DNA of 64,000 bases. Source: an uncultured Faecalibacterium sp. GTDB taxonomy: Bacteria; Bacillota; Clostridia; Oscillospirales; Ruminococcaceae. How positions within the stretch are numbered: the first letter of the stretch is position 1; each line of letters opens with the position of its first letter. The DNA is taken from positions 1 to 64,000 of the forward strand of contig CAKSZS010000001.1 of assembly GCA_934525845.1 (NCBI GenBank), given 5' to 3'. Both the position numbers and the translations under genes were made by a program. The notes beneath the pieces are model-generated. The model was given only the letters and a program-made list of their open reading frames with translations, had not been told where the DNA came from and searched no databases. Positions 40,948 to 50,113 of this stretch are shown here, one piece after another.

Positions 40948-41891
40948 GACACTTCATCGAGCCGGACAGTTTTTCTCTGGACGAGCAGTTGGCCCTCCTC
41001 GACCTTGCAGACCGGATGGAAGCAGATCCGGCACCCTATGCCCACCTCTGCGATGGCCGTATCCTGGCCACCCTGTTCTATGAGCCTTCCACCCGCACCC
41101 GCCTCTCCTTTGAGTCGGCCATGCTGCGGTTGGGCGGCAAGACGCTGGGCTTTGCCGGGGCGCAGCTGTCCAGCGCCAGCAAGGGGGAGACGGTGGCCGA
41201 CACGGCCCGTGTGGTCAGCAATTACGCCGACATCATCGCCATGCGGCACCCGAAAGAAGGTGCCCCGCTCCGCGCATCGATGTATGCGCGCGTCCCCGTC
41301 ATCAATGCAGGCGACGGCGGTCACGCCCATCCCTCCCAGACCATGATCGACCTGATGACCATCCGCCAGCGCAAGGGGCGGCTGGATCATCTGACCATCG
41401 GCTTCTGCGGCGACCTCAAATTCGGCCGGACGGTCCACTCCCTGACCGCAGCTCTGAGCCAGTTTGAGGGCAACCGGTTCGTGTTTATCTCGCCGGAAGA
41501 ACTTCGTCTGCCGCAGTATGTGAAGGATGAGACCCTGACCCCCACGAATCAGGTCTACCGGGAGACGGCTGATCTGGAAGCGGAACTGCCGCACCTCGAT
41601 GTGCTGTACATGACCCGCATCCAGCAGGAGCGCTTCTTCAATGAGGAAGAATATCTCCGGCTGAAGGGCTGCTACGAGCTGGACGAAAAGCTGCTGCAGC
41701 TGGCTCAGCCGGAGATGCCGGTGCTGCATCCGCTGCCCCGCATCGATGAGATCCGGATGGATGTGGATGACGATCCCCGCGCGGCCTATTTTGATCAGGT
41801 GCACAACGGGGTGTATATCCGGATGGCCATCATTCTGGCGCTGCTGGGCATCCCGGATCCGTTGACCGGAAAGAAGGTGCTGGAATGCTGA
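40938..41891 (+). CDS. pyrB: Aspartate carbamoyltransferase catalytic subunit
   Basis: A 317-residue catalytic chain for pyrimidine synthesis (carbamoyl phosphate plus aspartate). The carbamoyl phosphate loop FYEPSTRTRLSFESAM lies near residues 48-63, the SSASKGETVADTARV 80s loop carries Ser and Lys from the neighbouring subunit, and HPLPRIDEI is the aspartate-binding loop. The start overlaps purA by 10 bases and its end overlaps pyrI by 7, so these three are translationally coupled. Together with pyrI it should form the regulated dodecamer. Confidence 0.96.
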   Translation: MAVRHFIEPDSFSLDEQLALLDLADRMEADPAPYAHLCDGRILATLFYEPSTRTRLSFESAMLRLGGKTLGFAGAQLSSASKGETVADTARVVSNYADIIAMRHPKEGAPLRASMYARVPVINAGDGGHAHPSQTMIDLMTIRQRKGRLDHLTIGFCGDLKFGRTVHSLTAALSQFEGNRFVFISPEELRLPQYVKDETLTPTNQVYRETADLEAELPHLDVLYMTRIQQERFFNEEEYLRLKGCYELDEKLLQLAQPEMPVLHPLPRIDEIRMDVDDDPRAAYFDQVHNGVYIRMAIILALLGIPDPLTGKKVLEC

Positions 41892-42298
41892 GCATTGAAG
41901 GGATCCAGAACGGTTTTATTCTGGATCACATCCCGGCGGGCAGGGGCATGGAGCTTTACCAGATGTTGGAACTGGAAGACCGTGCTGCTTCGGCAGCGCT
42001 GCTGCAGAACGTCCGCAGTGAAAAATGCGGGCGGAAAGACCTCATCAAGATCGAGGGCACCGAGCTGCCCCGGCGCGTTGAGATCCTGGGCAAACTGGAT
42101 CGGAACATTACGGTCAATGTAGTCCGGAACGGTGTCGTGGTGAAGAAATACCATCCGGTTCCCCCACAGAAACTGGTCAATGTGGTACGCTGTAAAAATC
42201 CACGCTGCATTACGTCGGTGGAAAGCGGCTGTGACCAGATCTTCCGGCTGGGCAGATCCGGCGATTATTATTGTATCTACTGCGGGCAGAAGCTGTAA
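41885..42298 (+). CDS. pyrI: Aspartate carbamoyltransferase regulatory subunit
   Basis: A 137-residue regulatory chain. The N-terminal nucleotide-binding half has IEGIQNGFILDHIPAGRG. The C-terminal zinc domain has C-x4-C (CKNPRC) and later C-x2-C (CIYC), the four-cysteine site contacting PyrB. It gives the enzyme allosteric control by CTP/UTP and ATP. It is slightly shorter than the ~153-residue E. coli protein, as in many Clostridia. It closes the operon and is followed by a terminator. Confidence 0.95.
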   Translation: MLSIEGIQNGFILDHIPAGRGMELYQMLELEDRAASAALLQNVRSEKCGRKDLIKIEGTELPRRVEILGKLDRNITVNVVRNGVVVKKYHPVPPQKLVNVVRCKNPRCITSVESGCDQIFRLGRSGDYYCIYCGQKL

Positions 42299-42329
42299 CG
42301 CAGACAGGGTAAATCAGAAGGCTACGAAA

Positions 42330-42365
42330 AAAGCAGGTGCTTCCCACGGGGAGCACCTGCTTTTT
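42330..42365. terminator. Bidirectional terminator between pyrI and the LCP gene
   Basis: AAAGCAGGTGCT and AGCACCTGCTTT form a 12-bp stem with a 10-base loop, with A's on the left and T's on the right, so it can stop transcripts in both directions. Confidence 0.88.
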
Positions 42366-42379
42366 GGGTTCAAAGGATC

Positions 42380-44077
42380 TTATGCGGCAGGGTCATTCTG
42401 AGTGCTCAGCACGGCATCCAGAATGGTCGAGGCTGCATTGTAAATGGAAGAAGCCGCGTTGTAGATGGAGGAAGCGGCCTGCTCCACCTCTTCCTGTGTG
42501 GGCAGGGAGATGGACGGGGCTTCGGCATCACCGGCCCCATCGCTGCCGGTGTCGGCCGGCTGCTCGGCCGGGGTCTCCGGCTCTGCGGGGGTCGTGTCGG
42601 CCGGCTGTTCAGCGGGCTGCTCTTCCGGCACGCTTTCGGCCGGTTCGTCCAGCGCTACGCTTTCCGCTGGGGTCTCCGGCACCGATACAGAAGCATCCGG
42701 GTCGGTGGTGGGGGTAAAGACATCGCTCTTTTCCGGGGACTGTGTAGTGTCGCTCACGGCCTGTTCGCCGCCCAGCACCGAGGCGATCATCTCCTTGGCC
42801 TTGCTGATGGAGCTGTCATCCGGCTTCATGACATAGAGCTTCTGCCCCTTGGCAGAATAGCACTGGGTACTGGTGCCGGAAGAACCGGTGACGGTGTAGC
42901 TTTCAATGTCCCAGGAAGCAAAATCGCTGAGCTGCATCCGCACCAGTGCACTGATCTGATCCTGCGAGAAGCTGGTGACAAAGCAGTCGGACGCAGAATC
43001 CATGATCTTGGAGAAGCCCATCAGGATGGCAGGGGACTTGATCTTGTTCAGCATGGCATCGATGACCTTCATCTGGTTGATGCCGCGCTGGATGTCGCCG
43101 GATGCAAAGGCGTGGCGCTCCCGGGCGAAGGCCAGAGCAGCCTTGCCGTCCAGATGGTTCCAGCCTTCCACAAAGGTGGTGGGGTCGTAGTAGCCGGGGC
43201 TGCCCACCGAGGTGAACGCCTGGTCGGAGTACACATCCACGCCGCCCAGGGCATCGATGATGTTGATGAACCCGGCAAAGTTGATGCGGATGTAATGGTC
43301 TACATTGACGCCGTACAGGTTGCCCAGCGTTGCCATGCTGGTCTCCACACCGTACAATCCGGCGTGGGTCAGTTTGTCCTTGCTGTTGGTCCCGGCCAGA
43401 TCCACATAGTAGTCGCGGGGGGTATTGATGAGGGCCACCCGCTTGGTCTGCGGGTTGACCACGGCCAGGATGTTCACATCACTGCGGGCTTTTTCGGTCA
43501 GCTCACCGCGGGTATCCACGCCGCTGAGGTAGATCACGAAAGGCTCCTTGGTGATCTTGTTGGCCTCGGCACCGGTGAGCAGGCCGGAGGTGATGTTGTC
43601 CAGTGCGGACAGACCCTGCTGTGCCCAGACACAGCCGATGGCCATGCAGGCGCACAGGAAGACCGAGAATACCCGGGAGACTTTGCCCGGCACGTTGTAC
43701 TCCTGGCAGCGCTTTACCAGCAGCCAGAGCAGCGCCAGCAATGCTGCCAGCACGACGAGATACAGCACCGGCAGCATCTGAGTGCGCCAGAGCTGAACGA
43801 GAGCGGCAATGCTCAGAATGCCCTGTACGCCCAGCAGTGCTTTGCTCCAGCGGGGCGGCACCACAGCGCCGGAGGCTGCAGCGCGCTGAGGACGCCGGGA
43901 ACCGCCGGAAGAAGCGGGCTTTTTCCGGGGCGGTTCCGGCGGTTTGCGGGGCGGAACGGAAGGCGCAGGCGGGGTCTCCGAGAAAAAGTCGGAGCTGTCC
44001 ACCTCCACGGTGCGGTCATTCCAGTCATCATGACTGCGGGACATCCGCCGCAGGGGACGGTTTTTGTCATCCTTCAT
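42380..44077 (-). CDS. LCP-family (LytR-CpsA-Psr) cell-wall polymer ligase
   Basis: A 565-residue membrane protein. A Pro/Arg-rich cytoplasmic tail (1-78) precedes three membrane helices (about 79-96, 101-121, 135-152). The extracellular LCP domain follows (roughly 180-370): IYLSGVDTRGELTEKARSDV, INTPRDYYVDLAG with the arginine that binds polyprenyl-phosphate, and FARERHAFASGDIQRGINQ. These enzymes attach teichoic acids or capsule to peptidoglycan. The last ~110 residues are an acidic Pro/Thr/Ala-rich stalk with imperfect repeats (PAEQPADT twice; AASSIYN twice). It is the last gene of a leftward run with nadE and a NusG-II protein. Confidence 0.92.
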   Translation of the reverse strand: MKDDKNRPLRRMSRSHDDWNDRTVEVDSSDFFSETPPAPSVPPRKPPEPPRKKPASSGGSRRPQRAAASGAVVPPRWSKALLGVQGILSIAALVQLWRTQMLPVLYLVVLAALLALLWLLVKRCQEYNVPGKVSRVFSVFLCACMAIGCVWAQQGLSALDNITSGLLTGAEANKITKEPFVIYLSGVDTRGELTEKARSDVNILAVVNPQTKRVALINTPRDYYVDLAGTNSKDKLTHAGLYGVETSMATLGNLYGVNVDHYIRINFAGFINIIDALGGVDVYSDQAFTSVGSPGYYDPTTFVEGWNHLDGKAALAFARERHAFASGDIQRGINQMKVIDAMLNKIKSPAILMGFSKIMDSASDCFVTSFSQDQISALVRMQLSDFASWDIESYTVTGSSGTSTQCYSAKGQKLYVMKPDDSSISKAKEMIASVLGGEQAVSDTTQSPEKSDVFTPTTDPDASVSVPETPAESVALDEPAESVPEEQPAEQPADTTPAEPETPAEQPADTGSDGAGDAEAPSISLPTQEEVEQAASSIYNAASSIYNAASTILDAVLSTQNDPAA

Positions 44078-44106
44078 ACAAAATCTCCTCCTTCGGGAGC
44101 GGACGA

Positions 44107-44463
44107 TCAGGAAGCCGGCACGATGGTCAGCACCGCGCGGGCGGGCAGACAGGTGGCGGTCTGGTCTTCCTTGGACAGCCAGCCGAAGCTTTCGCAGATG
44201 TGATCCGGACAGGGCGAGTCCACAAAGCGGGCCGCGCCGTCCTTTACCTCGATGTGTACCGTGTAGTAGCCGGTATCCACATCGTAGGAGGCGTCTTCAT
44301 CCAGCGAAAGGGTGCGGGTGGTGTTGTTGTCGCCGTAGATCAGTTCGGCGGTCAGGCTGCTGCCGCTTTGGTGGGCATTGCGCACCAGCAGAAGCACGGC
44401 GGCAATGGCCAGAATGACGGCAGTAAACAGAATGTTGGCAAAAAGTTTTTTGTGTTGTTTCAT
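44107..44463 (-). CDS. NusG domain II-containing membrane-anchored protein
   Basis: A 118-residue protein with one N-terminal membrane helix (ANILFTAVILAIAAVLLLV) and an extracellular beta domain with the NusG-II signature: an IYGD turn, a YTVHIEVKDG strand, DSPCPDHICESFGWLS with a conserved Cys pair, and CLPARAVLTIV. The family is widespread in Firmicutes and of unknown function. The open frame extends upstream into nadE, but the ATG at 44463 directly after the nadE stop is the sensible start. It lies between nadE and the LCP gene with short gaps. Confidence 0.82.
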   Translation of the reverse strand: MKQHKKLFANILFTAVILAIAAVLLLVRNAHQSGSSLTAELIYGDNNTTRTLSLDEDASYDVDTGYYTVHIEVKDGAARFVDSPCPDHICESFGWLSKEDQTATCLPARAVLTIVPAS

Positions 44464-44465
44464 GG

Positions 44466-46391
44466 TCAATCCTTGATCGAAAGCTGTTCCAGTTCGGCCA
44501 GCCACAGCGCTGCGCAGGCATCGCTGGGCATCCGCCAGTCCCCGCGCGGCGAGAGGGTCACGCTGCCCACTTTGGGGCCATCGGGCAGGCAGCTGCGCTT
44601 GAACTGCTGGGCGAAGAACCGCCAATAGAAGTTGCGCAGCCACTTGTAAAGCACACGGTCCGGGTATTCGGGGCGGCCGGCAAAGGCGGCTTTTGCAAGG
44701 CGGAAGATCTTTGCGGGGCCAAAGCCGAAGCGCAGCACCTGATACAGATAGAAATCGTGCAGCTCGTAGGGGCCGACCAGATCTTCGGTCTTCTGGGCGA
44801 TCTCGCCGTCCTTGGCAGGCAGCAGCTCGGGGGAGACGGGGGTGTCCAGAATGTCCAGCAGCACGGTGCGCAGAGCATCAGAAGCGGCAATGTCGGCTTC
44901 GTAATGTACCAGATGGCGCACCAGCGTTTTGGGAACGCCGGCGTTGACGCCGTACATACTCATGTGGTCGCCGTTGTAGGTGGCCCAGCCCAGCGCCAGC
45001 TCGGACAGATCACCGGTGCCCACCACCAGACCGCCGGTGCGGTTGGCGGTGTCCATCAGTTCCAGGGTGCGCACACGGGCCTGCCCGTTTTCGAAGGTCA
45101 CGTCCAGCACGCTTTCGTCCTGGCCGATGTCTGCAAAGTGGCTGTGCACCGTGTTGGCAATGTCGATCTCCTGGAAGGAGACGTGCAGTTCATCGCACAG
45201 GATCTCCGCGTTGCTGCGGGTGCGGTGGGTCGTGCCGAAGCAGGGCATGGTCACGGCCAGCACATCGCTGGCGGGGCGGCCCAGCTGCTTCATGGCACGC
45301 ACGGCCACCAGCAGAGCCAGACAGCTGTCCAGACCGCCGGAAATGCCGATGACAGCCGTCCTGGCGTGGGCGTGCTCCAGCCGCTTTGCCAGACCGTCGG
45401 CCTGCATCTTCAGGATCAGCTCACAGCGTTCGGCGCGGCGCTTGGGGTCGCCGGGCACGAAGGGGGCCGGGTCGATCCAGCGGGTCAGTTCAGTCTCCAC
45501 CGGTTCCAGGTCAAAGTCCACGGTCACATAGCCGTCGGAACTGGGTTCAAAGCTGGTGTTGCGGGCGCGTTCGGCTTCCATGCGCTGGCAGTCGAGTTCG
45601 GTCTCAGCGGTGCCACCCGCAAAGGGGGCGGTCTCGGCCAGGATCGTACCGTTCTCGGCAATCAGGTCGTGCCCGGCGAACACCATGTCCTGGGTGCTTT
45701 CGCCGTGCCCGGCGGAAGCGTACAGGTAGCCGCAGAGCAGACGGGCGGACTGGTTTGCCACCAGCGCCCGGCGGTACTCAGCCTTTCCGACCGTCTCATC
45801 GCTGGCGGAAAGGTTGGCAATGACCGTAGCACCGGCCAGTGCGTGGAAGGTGGACGGCGGCAGAGCGCTCCACAGGTCCTCGCACAGCTCCACGCCCAGC
45901 ACGAAACTGGGCATCTGGCGGCAGCGGAACAGCAGCGAGGTGCCGAAGGGCACGTCCTGCCCGCAGACCGTGATGGTCTCCACTTCGGTGCTGCCGGGGG
46001 TGAACTGACGTTTTTCGTAGAATTCGCCATAGTTGGGCAGGTAGGTCTTGGGCACGATGCCCAGCAGCTGCCCGCGGCAGAACACGGCGGCGCAGTTGTA
46101 CAGCTTGCCGCGCACCAGCAGCGGCAGACCCACCAGCGCCACGGTGTCCAGCTCCCGACTCTCGTCCAGCAGGAGACGCAGGGCATCCAGCGCCCCGGCC
46201 TGCAGAGTATGCTGCAGGAACAGGTCGCCGCAGGTATAGCCGGTCAGGCAGAACTCGGGGAATACCGCCAGCTTGACCCCGCGGGCCGCAGCCTGACGCA
46301 GGGCGTCGAGGATCTGCTGGGCATTATAGGCGCAGTCCGCCACCCGCAGGGCGGGGGAGAAGGCGGCTGCTTTCAAAAAACCATCTTTCAT
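44466..46391 (-). CDS. nadE: Glutamine-dependent NAD+ synthetase
   Basis: A 641-residue enzyme that amidates nicotinate adenine dinucleotide to NAD+, taking ammonia from glutamine. Residues 1-~290 form the CN-hydrolase (glutaminase) domain with the Glu-Lys-Cys triad in VFPEFCLTGY, VPKTYLPNYGEFYE and GVELCEDLW. The C-terminal synthetase has the PP-loop GISGGLDSCLALL, and GTGDLSELALGWATYNGDH further on. It is full length. It is the first of three leftward genes, with a possible promoter upstream near the rnpB end. Confidence 0.95.
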   Translation of the reverse strand: MKDGFLKAAAFSPALRVADCAYNAQQILDALRQAAARGVKLAVFPEFCLTGYTCGDLFLQHTLQAGALDALRLLLDESRELDTVALVGLPLLVRGKLYNCAAVFCRGQLLGIVPKTYLPNYGEFYEKRQFTPGSTEVETITVCGQDVPFGTSLLFRCRQMPSFVLGVELCEDLWSALPPSTFHALAGATVIANLSASDETVGKAEYRRALVANQSARLLCGYLYASAGHGESTQDMVFAGHDLIAENGTILAETAPFAGGTAETELDCQRMEAERARNTSFEPSSDGYVTVDFDLEPVETELTRWIDPAPFVPGDPKRRAERCELILKMQADGLAKRLEHAHARTAVIGISGGLDSCLALLVAVRAMKQLGRPASDVLAVTMPCFGTTHRTRSNAEILCDELHVSFQEIDIANTVHSHFADIGQDESVLDVTFENGQARVRTLELMDTANRTGGLVVGTGDLSELALGWATYNGDHMSMYGVNAGVPKTLVRHLVHYEADIAASDALRTVLLDILDTPVSPELLPAKDGEIAQKTEDLVGPYELHDFYLYQVLRFGFGPAKIFRLAKAAFAGRPEYPDRVLYKWLRNFYWRFFAQQFKRSCLPDGPKVGSVTLSPRGDWRMPSDACAALWLAELEQLSIKD

Positions 46392-46589
46392 CGGAGGATT
46401 TCACATCCTGTCTTTCATTCTTACCTGCAGATTCCTGCAGTGTCCATAGTATACCACAAACCGTTGCAAACGGAAAGTGACAGCTTGGTAAAAGAACTGT
46501 GACAAAATAAAAACAGAGGGCGAGGAGGCTGAAAATAAAAAGTTCCCACACAAAAATTTGTGCAGGAACTGGTTGCTGAAAAATGGAAA

Positions 46590-46932
46590 ACGAGATAGAC
46601 CGTAAGCCGGGTTCTGTATTAAACGACGATCTGTCTAGACCTGCCATTGCTGACAGGTTCGTGCCGCCTTCGGGACACGCGAGCAGCGCTGTACGTCCCA
46701 TATAGGCGTTGCTTCCGGTAGGGTTTACAAAGCCGCATGGTCACCCATGCGCTGGTGAGCTCTTACCTCGCCCTTTCATCCTTACCGCATTGCTGCGGCG
46801 GTTTCCTTTCTGTTGCACTTTCCCTGAGGTCACCCTCGGCTGCCGTTAGCAGTTACCGTGCTCTGTGAGGCCCGGACTTTCCTCAGAGCGGTCAAAGCCG
46901 CCCCGCCGCCGTATGTTCCACTCATTTTCCGC
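46590..46932 (-). ncRNA. rnpB: RNase P RNA, bacterial type A
   Basis: The catalytic RNA that trims tRNA 5' ends. On the minus strand it shows the conserved P4 strands: GAGGAAAGTCCGGGC near the 5' end and the matching ACAGAA...CCGGCTTACGG region near the 3' end. The middle contains the CR-II/III region GGGTGACC and AAACCC, and a GGTAAGAGCTCACC stretch. The length, about 343 bases, is normal. Ends are approximate: the 5' end from the -10 box at 46938-46943, the 3' end from the closing helix. It fills most of the gap between nadE and the pseudouridine synthase. Confidence 0.93.
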
Positions 46933-46937
46933 TCCCC

Positions 46938-46966
46938 ATAATACCATAAAAAAACAAGATTTGCAA
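46938..46966 (-). promoter_or_regulatory. Promoter of rnpB
   Basis: On the minus strand, TTGCAA (46966-46961), a 17-base spacer and TATTAT (46943-46938). The -35 hexamer is palindromic and is shared with the divergent promoter at 46961-46989. Confidence 0.75.
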
Positions 46967-46989
46967 GCCTGAGCGTTTTTTGCTATACT
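46961..46989 (+). promoter_or_regulatory. Promoter of the RluA-family gene
   Basis: TTGCAA (46961-46966), a 17-base spacer and TATACT (46984-46989), 34 bases before the GTG start. It uses the same -35 hexamer as the leftward rnpB promoter. Confidence 0.75.
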
Positions 46990-47023
46990 ATATTATATAT
47001 TTTTCAGGGAGGAGGGGCTGCGC

Positions 47024-47944
47024 GTGCGGCTGTACTTCACGGTGCCGGAAACGCCGCAGACCCGCAATGGTGCGCTGCTGCGCAATTTTCTGCGCCAGTG
47101 CGCCGTCTCCACCGAGCTGGCCCGGGCGGTCAAGTTCCGGGGCAGCGGATTTTTTGCAGACGGAGAACCTATCCTGGCCAACCGCCGGGTGTACCCCGGG
47201 CAGGTAGTGTCCTTTGAACTGCCGCCGGAACACGACGGCGTGGAGCCGCAGCCCGAGATTCCGGTGCGGGTGGTCTATGAGGATGCCTTTGCGGTGGTGC
47301 TGGAAAAGCCGCCCCACCTGGCGGTGCACCCCACCCTGAACTATCCCCGGGACACGCTGGCCAACGGCTATGCGGCCTGGGCGGCACAGCGGGGGATGAG
47401 TCCGGTCTTCCGTCCGGTGAACCGCATCGACAAGGACACCAGCGGCCTGGTGCTGGCGGCTAAAAACACCTACGCCGCGCCCCTGTTGGCCCAGAACGTG
47501 GAAAAGCTCTATTACGCGGTCGTGGAAGGAGAACTGCCGCTGGGACCGGGGGTCATCGATGCCCCCATCGGCCGGCGCGGCGACAGCATCATCGGGCGCT
47601 GTGTGACCCCGGAAGGCAAACCCAGCCGTACGGAGTATACTATTATAAAAGCAGAAAAGGGTCTGAGTCTGGCTGCCTGCGTACCGGTGACCGGGCGCAC
47701 CCATCAGATCCGGGTGCATTTTGCCTCCATCGGACATCCGCTGGCCGGTGATGACCTTTACGGCGGGCACCGGGACCGCATCGGGCGGCAGGCACTGCAC
47801 TGCGCCGAACAGCGTTTCCGGGTGCCGGTCTGCACCGGACTGCCGGACGGCATCCGGGTGGAAGTACCGGTGGGGGAGGAAGTTTCCCGACGGATCACGG
47901 TAAAATGTCCACTTCCTTCGGACATGGCTGTGTTGTTTTCGTGA
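47024..47944 (+). CDS. RluA-family RNA pseudouridine synthase
   Basis: A 306-residue enzyme that isomerises specific uridines in rRNA or tRNA. An N-terminal S4-like region (about 1-65: LRNFLRQCAVSTELARAV) precedes the catalytic domain, which has VVLEKPPHLAVHP, the active-site motif RPVNRIDKDTSGLVLAAK with the catalytic Asp, and the C-terminal PVTGRTHQIRVHFASIGHPL. The start is a GTG after GGGAGGAGG. RluA, RluC and RluD cannot be separated by reading. It diverges from rnpB, which makes both genes RNA-maturation functions. Confidence 0.93.
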   Translation: MRLYFTVPETPQTRNGALLRNFLRQCAVSTELARAVKFRGSGFFADGEPILANRRVYPGQVVSFELPPEHDGVEPQPEIPVRVVYEDAFAVVLEKPPHLAVHPTLNYPRDTLANGYAAWAAQRGMSPVFRPVNRIDKDTSGLVLAAKNTYAAPLLAQNVEKLYYAVVEGELPLGPGVIDAPIGRRGDSIIGRCVTPEGKPSRTEYTIIKAEKGLSLAACVPVTGRTHQIRVHFASIGHPLAGDDLYGGHRDRIGRQALHCAEQRFRVPVCTGLPDGIRVEVPVGEEVSRRITVKCPLPSDMAVLFS

Positions 47945-48128
47945 AAAGTGCGTGAAAGAACCGCCCAAATTTTGTGACAATGCTTGTTTCAATGCGTGCA
48001 GGGTGTATAATAAATTGAGAAGGTTCTGCCTGCGCCGGGTTCACGAGGGCGCAGAGTGCTTGACATCGTCGCCGCAGGAAGGGCAGCGGGAGGCTGCCGC
48101 GCGGAGGCAAGGAAGGAGAAAAACCCTT

Positions 48129-50039
48129 TTGATCGAAGAAAAAACAAAGGAGCAGCCCCGGACGCCGGTGCAGCCGCCCCGCAAGAAGCGGGGACAGAAG
48201 CTGCGGTCGCTGTGGGCACAGCTCCAGTGCAGGGGTTTGCTGCGCCGGCATCGGTTCCGCCGCAAGACTCAGCACCATGTGAATCGCATTTCCCAGAAAC
48301 TGCGGCAGAGCGCCGCGGCGCTGGCCATCGGCGAGGCGTTGTATGCATTGGGCTTTTCTGCCGAATATGGGTTCGTCCGGGCAGGACGCACGCTGCGGCG
48401 GGGAGCACTCGCACTGCTGCACTGGGGCAGGGACGTTTTGGAAAATATCATTTCCATGGCGTTCCCCGGGGCAGCGCAGATGTTCCGGGATCTGTTCGGC
48501 CCCATCTGGCTGTTCTTCCGGGGCATGGGTTCGCTGCTGATCCATGCCCATAATGTCCGGAAGCAGAAAGGCTTCGGGGCTGCCGTCAAAGCCAGTTTTC
48601 ATTATCTGACCAGCGGCATCCGGCGCAATGTGAAAATGCTGCCCCGGATGGCCATGTACGTCCTGCCGGTGCTGGCGCTGGCGGGGATGCTTACGGTGGT
48701 GCAGCACACCATTGCCCAGCCGTATGCGCTGGAAGTGCAGGTCAACGGCCAGACCGTGGGCTATGTGGCGAACGAAGATGTGTTCAACTCCGCAAAGGAA
48801 GCGGTGCAGGAGCGCATCAACTATGCCGGTACGGACGAGAATACCAAATGGACGGTGGAGCCGACCTATACCGTTTCGGTGGCGCACAACGTTCTGGACG
48901 AAAGCCAGATGGCGGATGCCATCCTGAAATCGTCCAGTGACCAGATCACTGAGGGTACGGCCTTGTATCTGGACGGGGAACTGACCGCCGTCTGCGCGGA
49001 CGGCACGGCGCTGCAGAGCTACCTCAGCAGCCTGCTGGAACCTTATGAAGATGCGGAAAATCCCAATGTGACCGTTGGCTTCAACAAGGATGTCACGCTG
49101 GAAAACGGCATCTATTTCAAGGAAAGCTTCCAGGACGAAGCGGATGTGGAGTCCATGCTGTCCGGCGTGCAGCAGGCAGAAAAGACCTATGTGGTGCAGA
49201 ACGGCGATACCATCTGGTCCATTGCCCGCGCCAACGGCCTGACCGTGAAAGAGCTGTGCGATATGAACGCAGACTTCACAGAGAACGGCGAGAACGGCCT
49301 GACCCAGAATTCCAAGATCCTGCCCGGCGACGAGCTGACCGTTGTGAAGGAAGAAGAAACGCTGGAAGTCCGCATCACCAAGATCGAGACCTGGCAGGAG
49401 GAGATCCCCTACACCACCGAGACCACCAAGTCCAATGAGTACAACGTGGGCACCAAAAAAACGGTGCAGGAAGGTGAGAAGGGCATCCGGAGCATTACCG
49501 CACAGCGTGTTTACGATACCAACGGCAACCAGCTGAGCCAGCAGATCCTGAGCACGGAAGTGCTCAAGGAACCGGTGACCGAGAAGATCGTGGAGGGCAC
49601 CAAGAAGGTGGTCTCGGCTTCCAGCAGCACCAAGTACATCACCGGCAGCGGACAGTTCATCTGGCCGGTGCCCGGCTACCGCTACTGCTCGCGCTGGTAT
49701 GGCAGCGGCCACAAGGGCGTGGACATCTGCGCCGCAGCCGGTACGCCCATTTATGCGTCCGCCGGCGGCACCGTCACCAAGGCCGGTTACAACAAGGCTG
49801 GTGCAGGTACGGGCTATGGCTACTCCATCATCATCAACCATGGCAACGGCTACACCACCGTGTATGCACACTGCCTGTCGCTGGTGGTCCATGCAGGCCA
49901 GACCGTCAAGCAGGGCCAGCTGATCGGCTATGTGGGCAGCACCGGACGCTCCAGCGGCAACCACTGCCACTTCGAGATCCGCCGCAACGGCAGCTACATC
50001 CAGCCCCAGAGCGTGTTCAACCGCAGCAAATACAAATAA
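48129..50039 (+). CDS. Membrane-anchored M23 peptidase with LysM and G5 domains
   Basis: A 636-residue cell-wall hydrolase. There is a long basic cytoplasmic N-terminus and a membrane helix near residues 172-195 (MYVLPVLALAGMLTVV). An extracellular region of ~150 residues is followed by LysM at about 352-400 (YVVQNGDTIWSIARANG), G5 at about 412-490, and a C-terminal M23 domain (510-627). The zinc site is present: HKGVD, YAHCLS and HCHFEIRR. It should cut peptidoglycan cross-links during growth or division. I chose TTG 48129 because AAGGAAGGAG lies before it; the frame is open further upstream to 47952, but that part has no ribosome site. Confidence 0.9.
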   Translation: MIEEKTKEQPRTPVQPPRKKRGQKLRSLWAQLQCRGLLRRHRFRRKTQHHVNRISQKLRQSAAALAIGEALYALGFSAEYGFVRAGRTLRRGALALLHWGRDVLENIISMAFPGAAQMFRDLFGPIWLFFRGMGSLLIHAHNVRKQKGFGAAVKASFHYLTSGIRRNVKMLPRMAMYVLPVLALAGMLTVVQHTIAQPYALEVQVNGQTVGYVANEDVFNSAKEAVQERINYAGTDENTKWTVEPTYTVSVAHNVLDESQMADAILKSSSDQITEGTALYLDGELTAVCADGTALQSYLSSLLEPYEDAENPNVTVGFNKDVTLENGIYFKESFQDEADVESMLSGVQQAEKTYVVQNGDTIWSIARANGLTVKELCDMNADFTENGENGLTQNSKILPGDELTVVKEEETLEVRITKIETWQEEIPYTTETTKSNEYNVGTKKTVQEGEKGIRSITAQRVYDTNGNQLSQQILSTEVLKEPVTEKIVEGTKKVVSASSSTKYITGSGQFIWPVPGYRYCSRWYGSGHKGVDICAAAGTPIYASAGGTVTKAGYNKAGAGTGYGYSIIINHGNGYTTVYAHCLSLVVHAGQTVKQGQLIGYVGSTGRSSGNHCHFEIRRNGSYIQPQSVFNRSKYK

Positions 50040-50047
50040 GAAACCAG

Positions 50048-50090
50048 GCAGAAGGGTCTTTCCGGTGGAAAGGCCCATCTGCTGTATTTT
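50048..50090 (+). terminator. Terminator after the M23 peptidase gene
   Basis: GCAGAAGGG-CTTTCC pairs with GGAAAG-CCCATCTGC with small bulges and is followed by TGTATTTT. It begins 9 bases after the stop codon. Confidence 0.7.
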
Positions 50091-50113
50091 ACAAGAAAAA
50101 GGAGAGATACACT

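Noticed and set aside
42395..42720. Repeat-rich segment that could be taken for a DNA repeat element
   Set aside because: It is the coding sequence of the Pro/Ala/Glu-rich C-terminal stalk of the LCP protein; the repeats are in frame and at the protein level.
47895..50078. 727-codon open frame opposite the M23 peptidase gene
   Set aside because: Antisense shadow; the plus-strand frame has LysM, G5 and M23 motifs.
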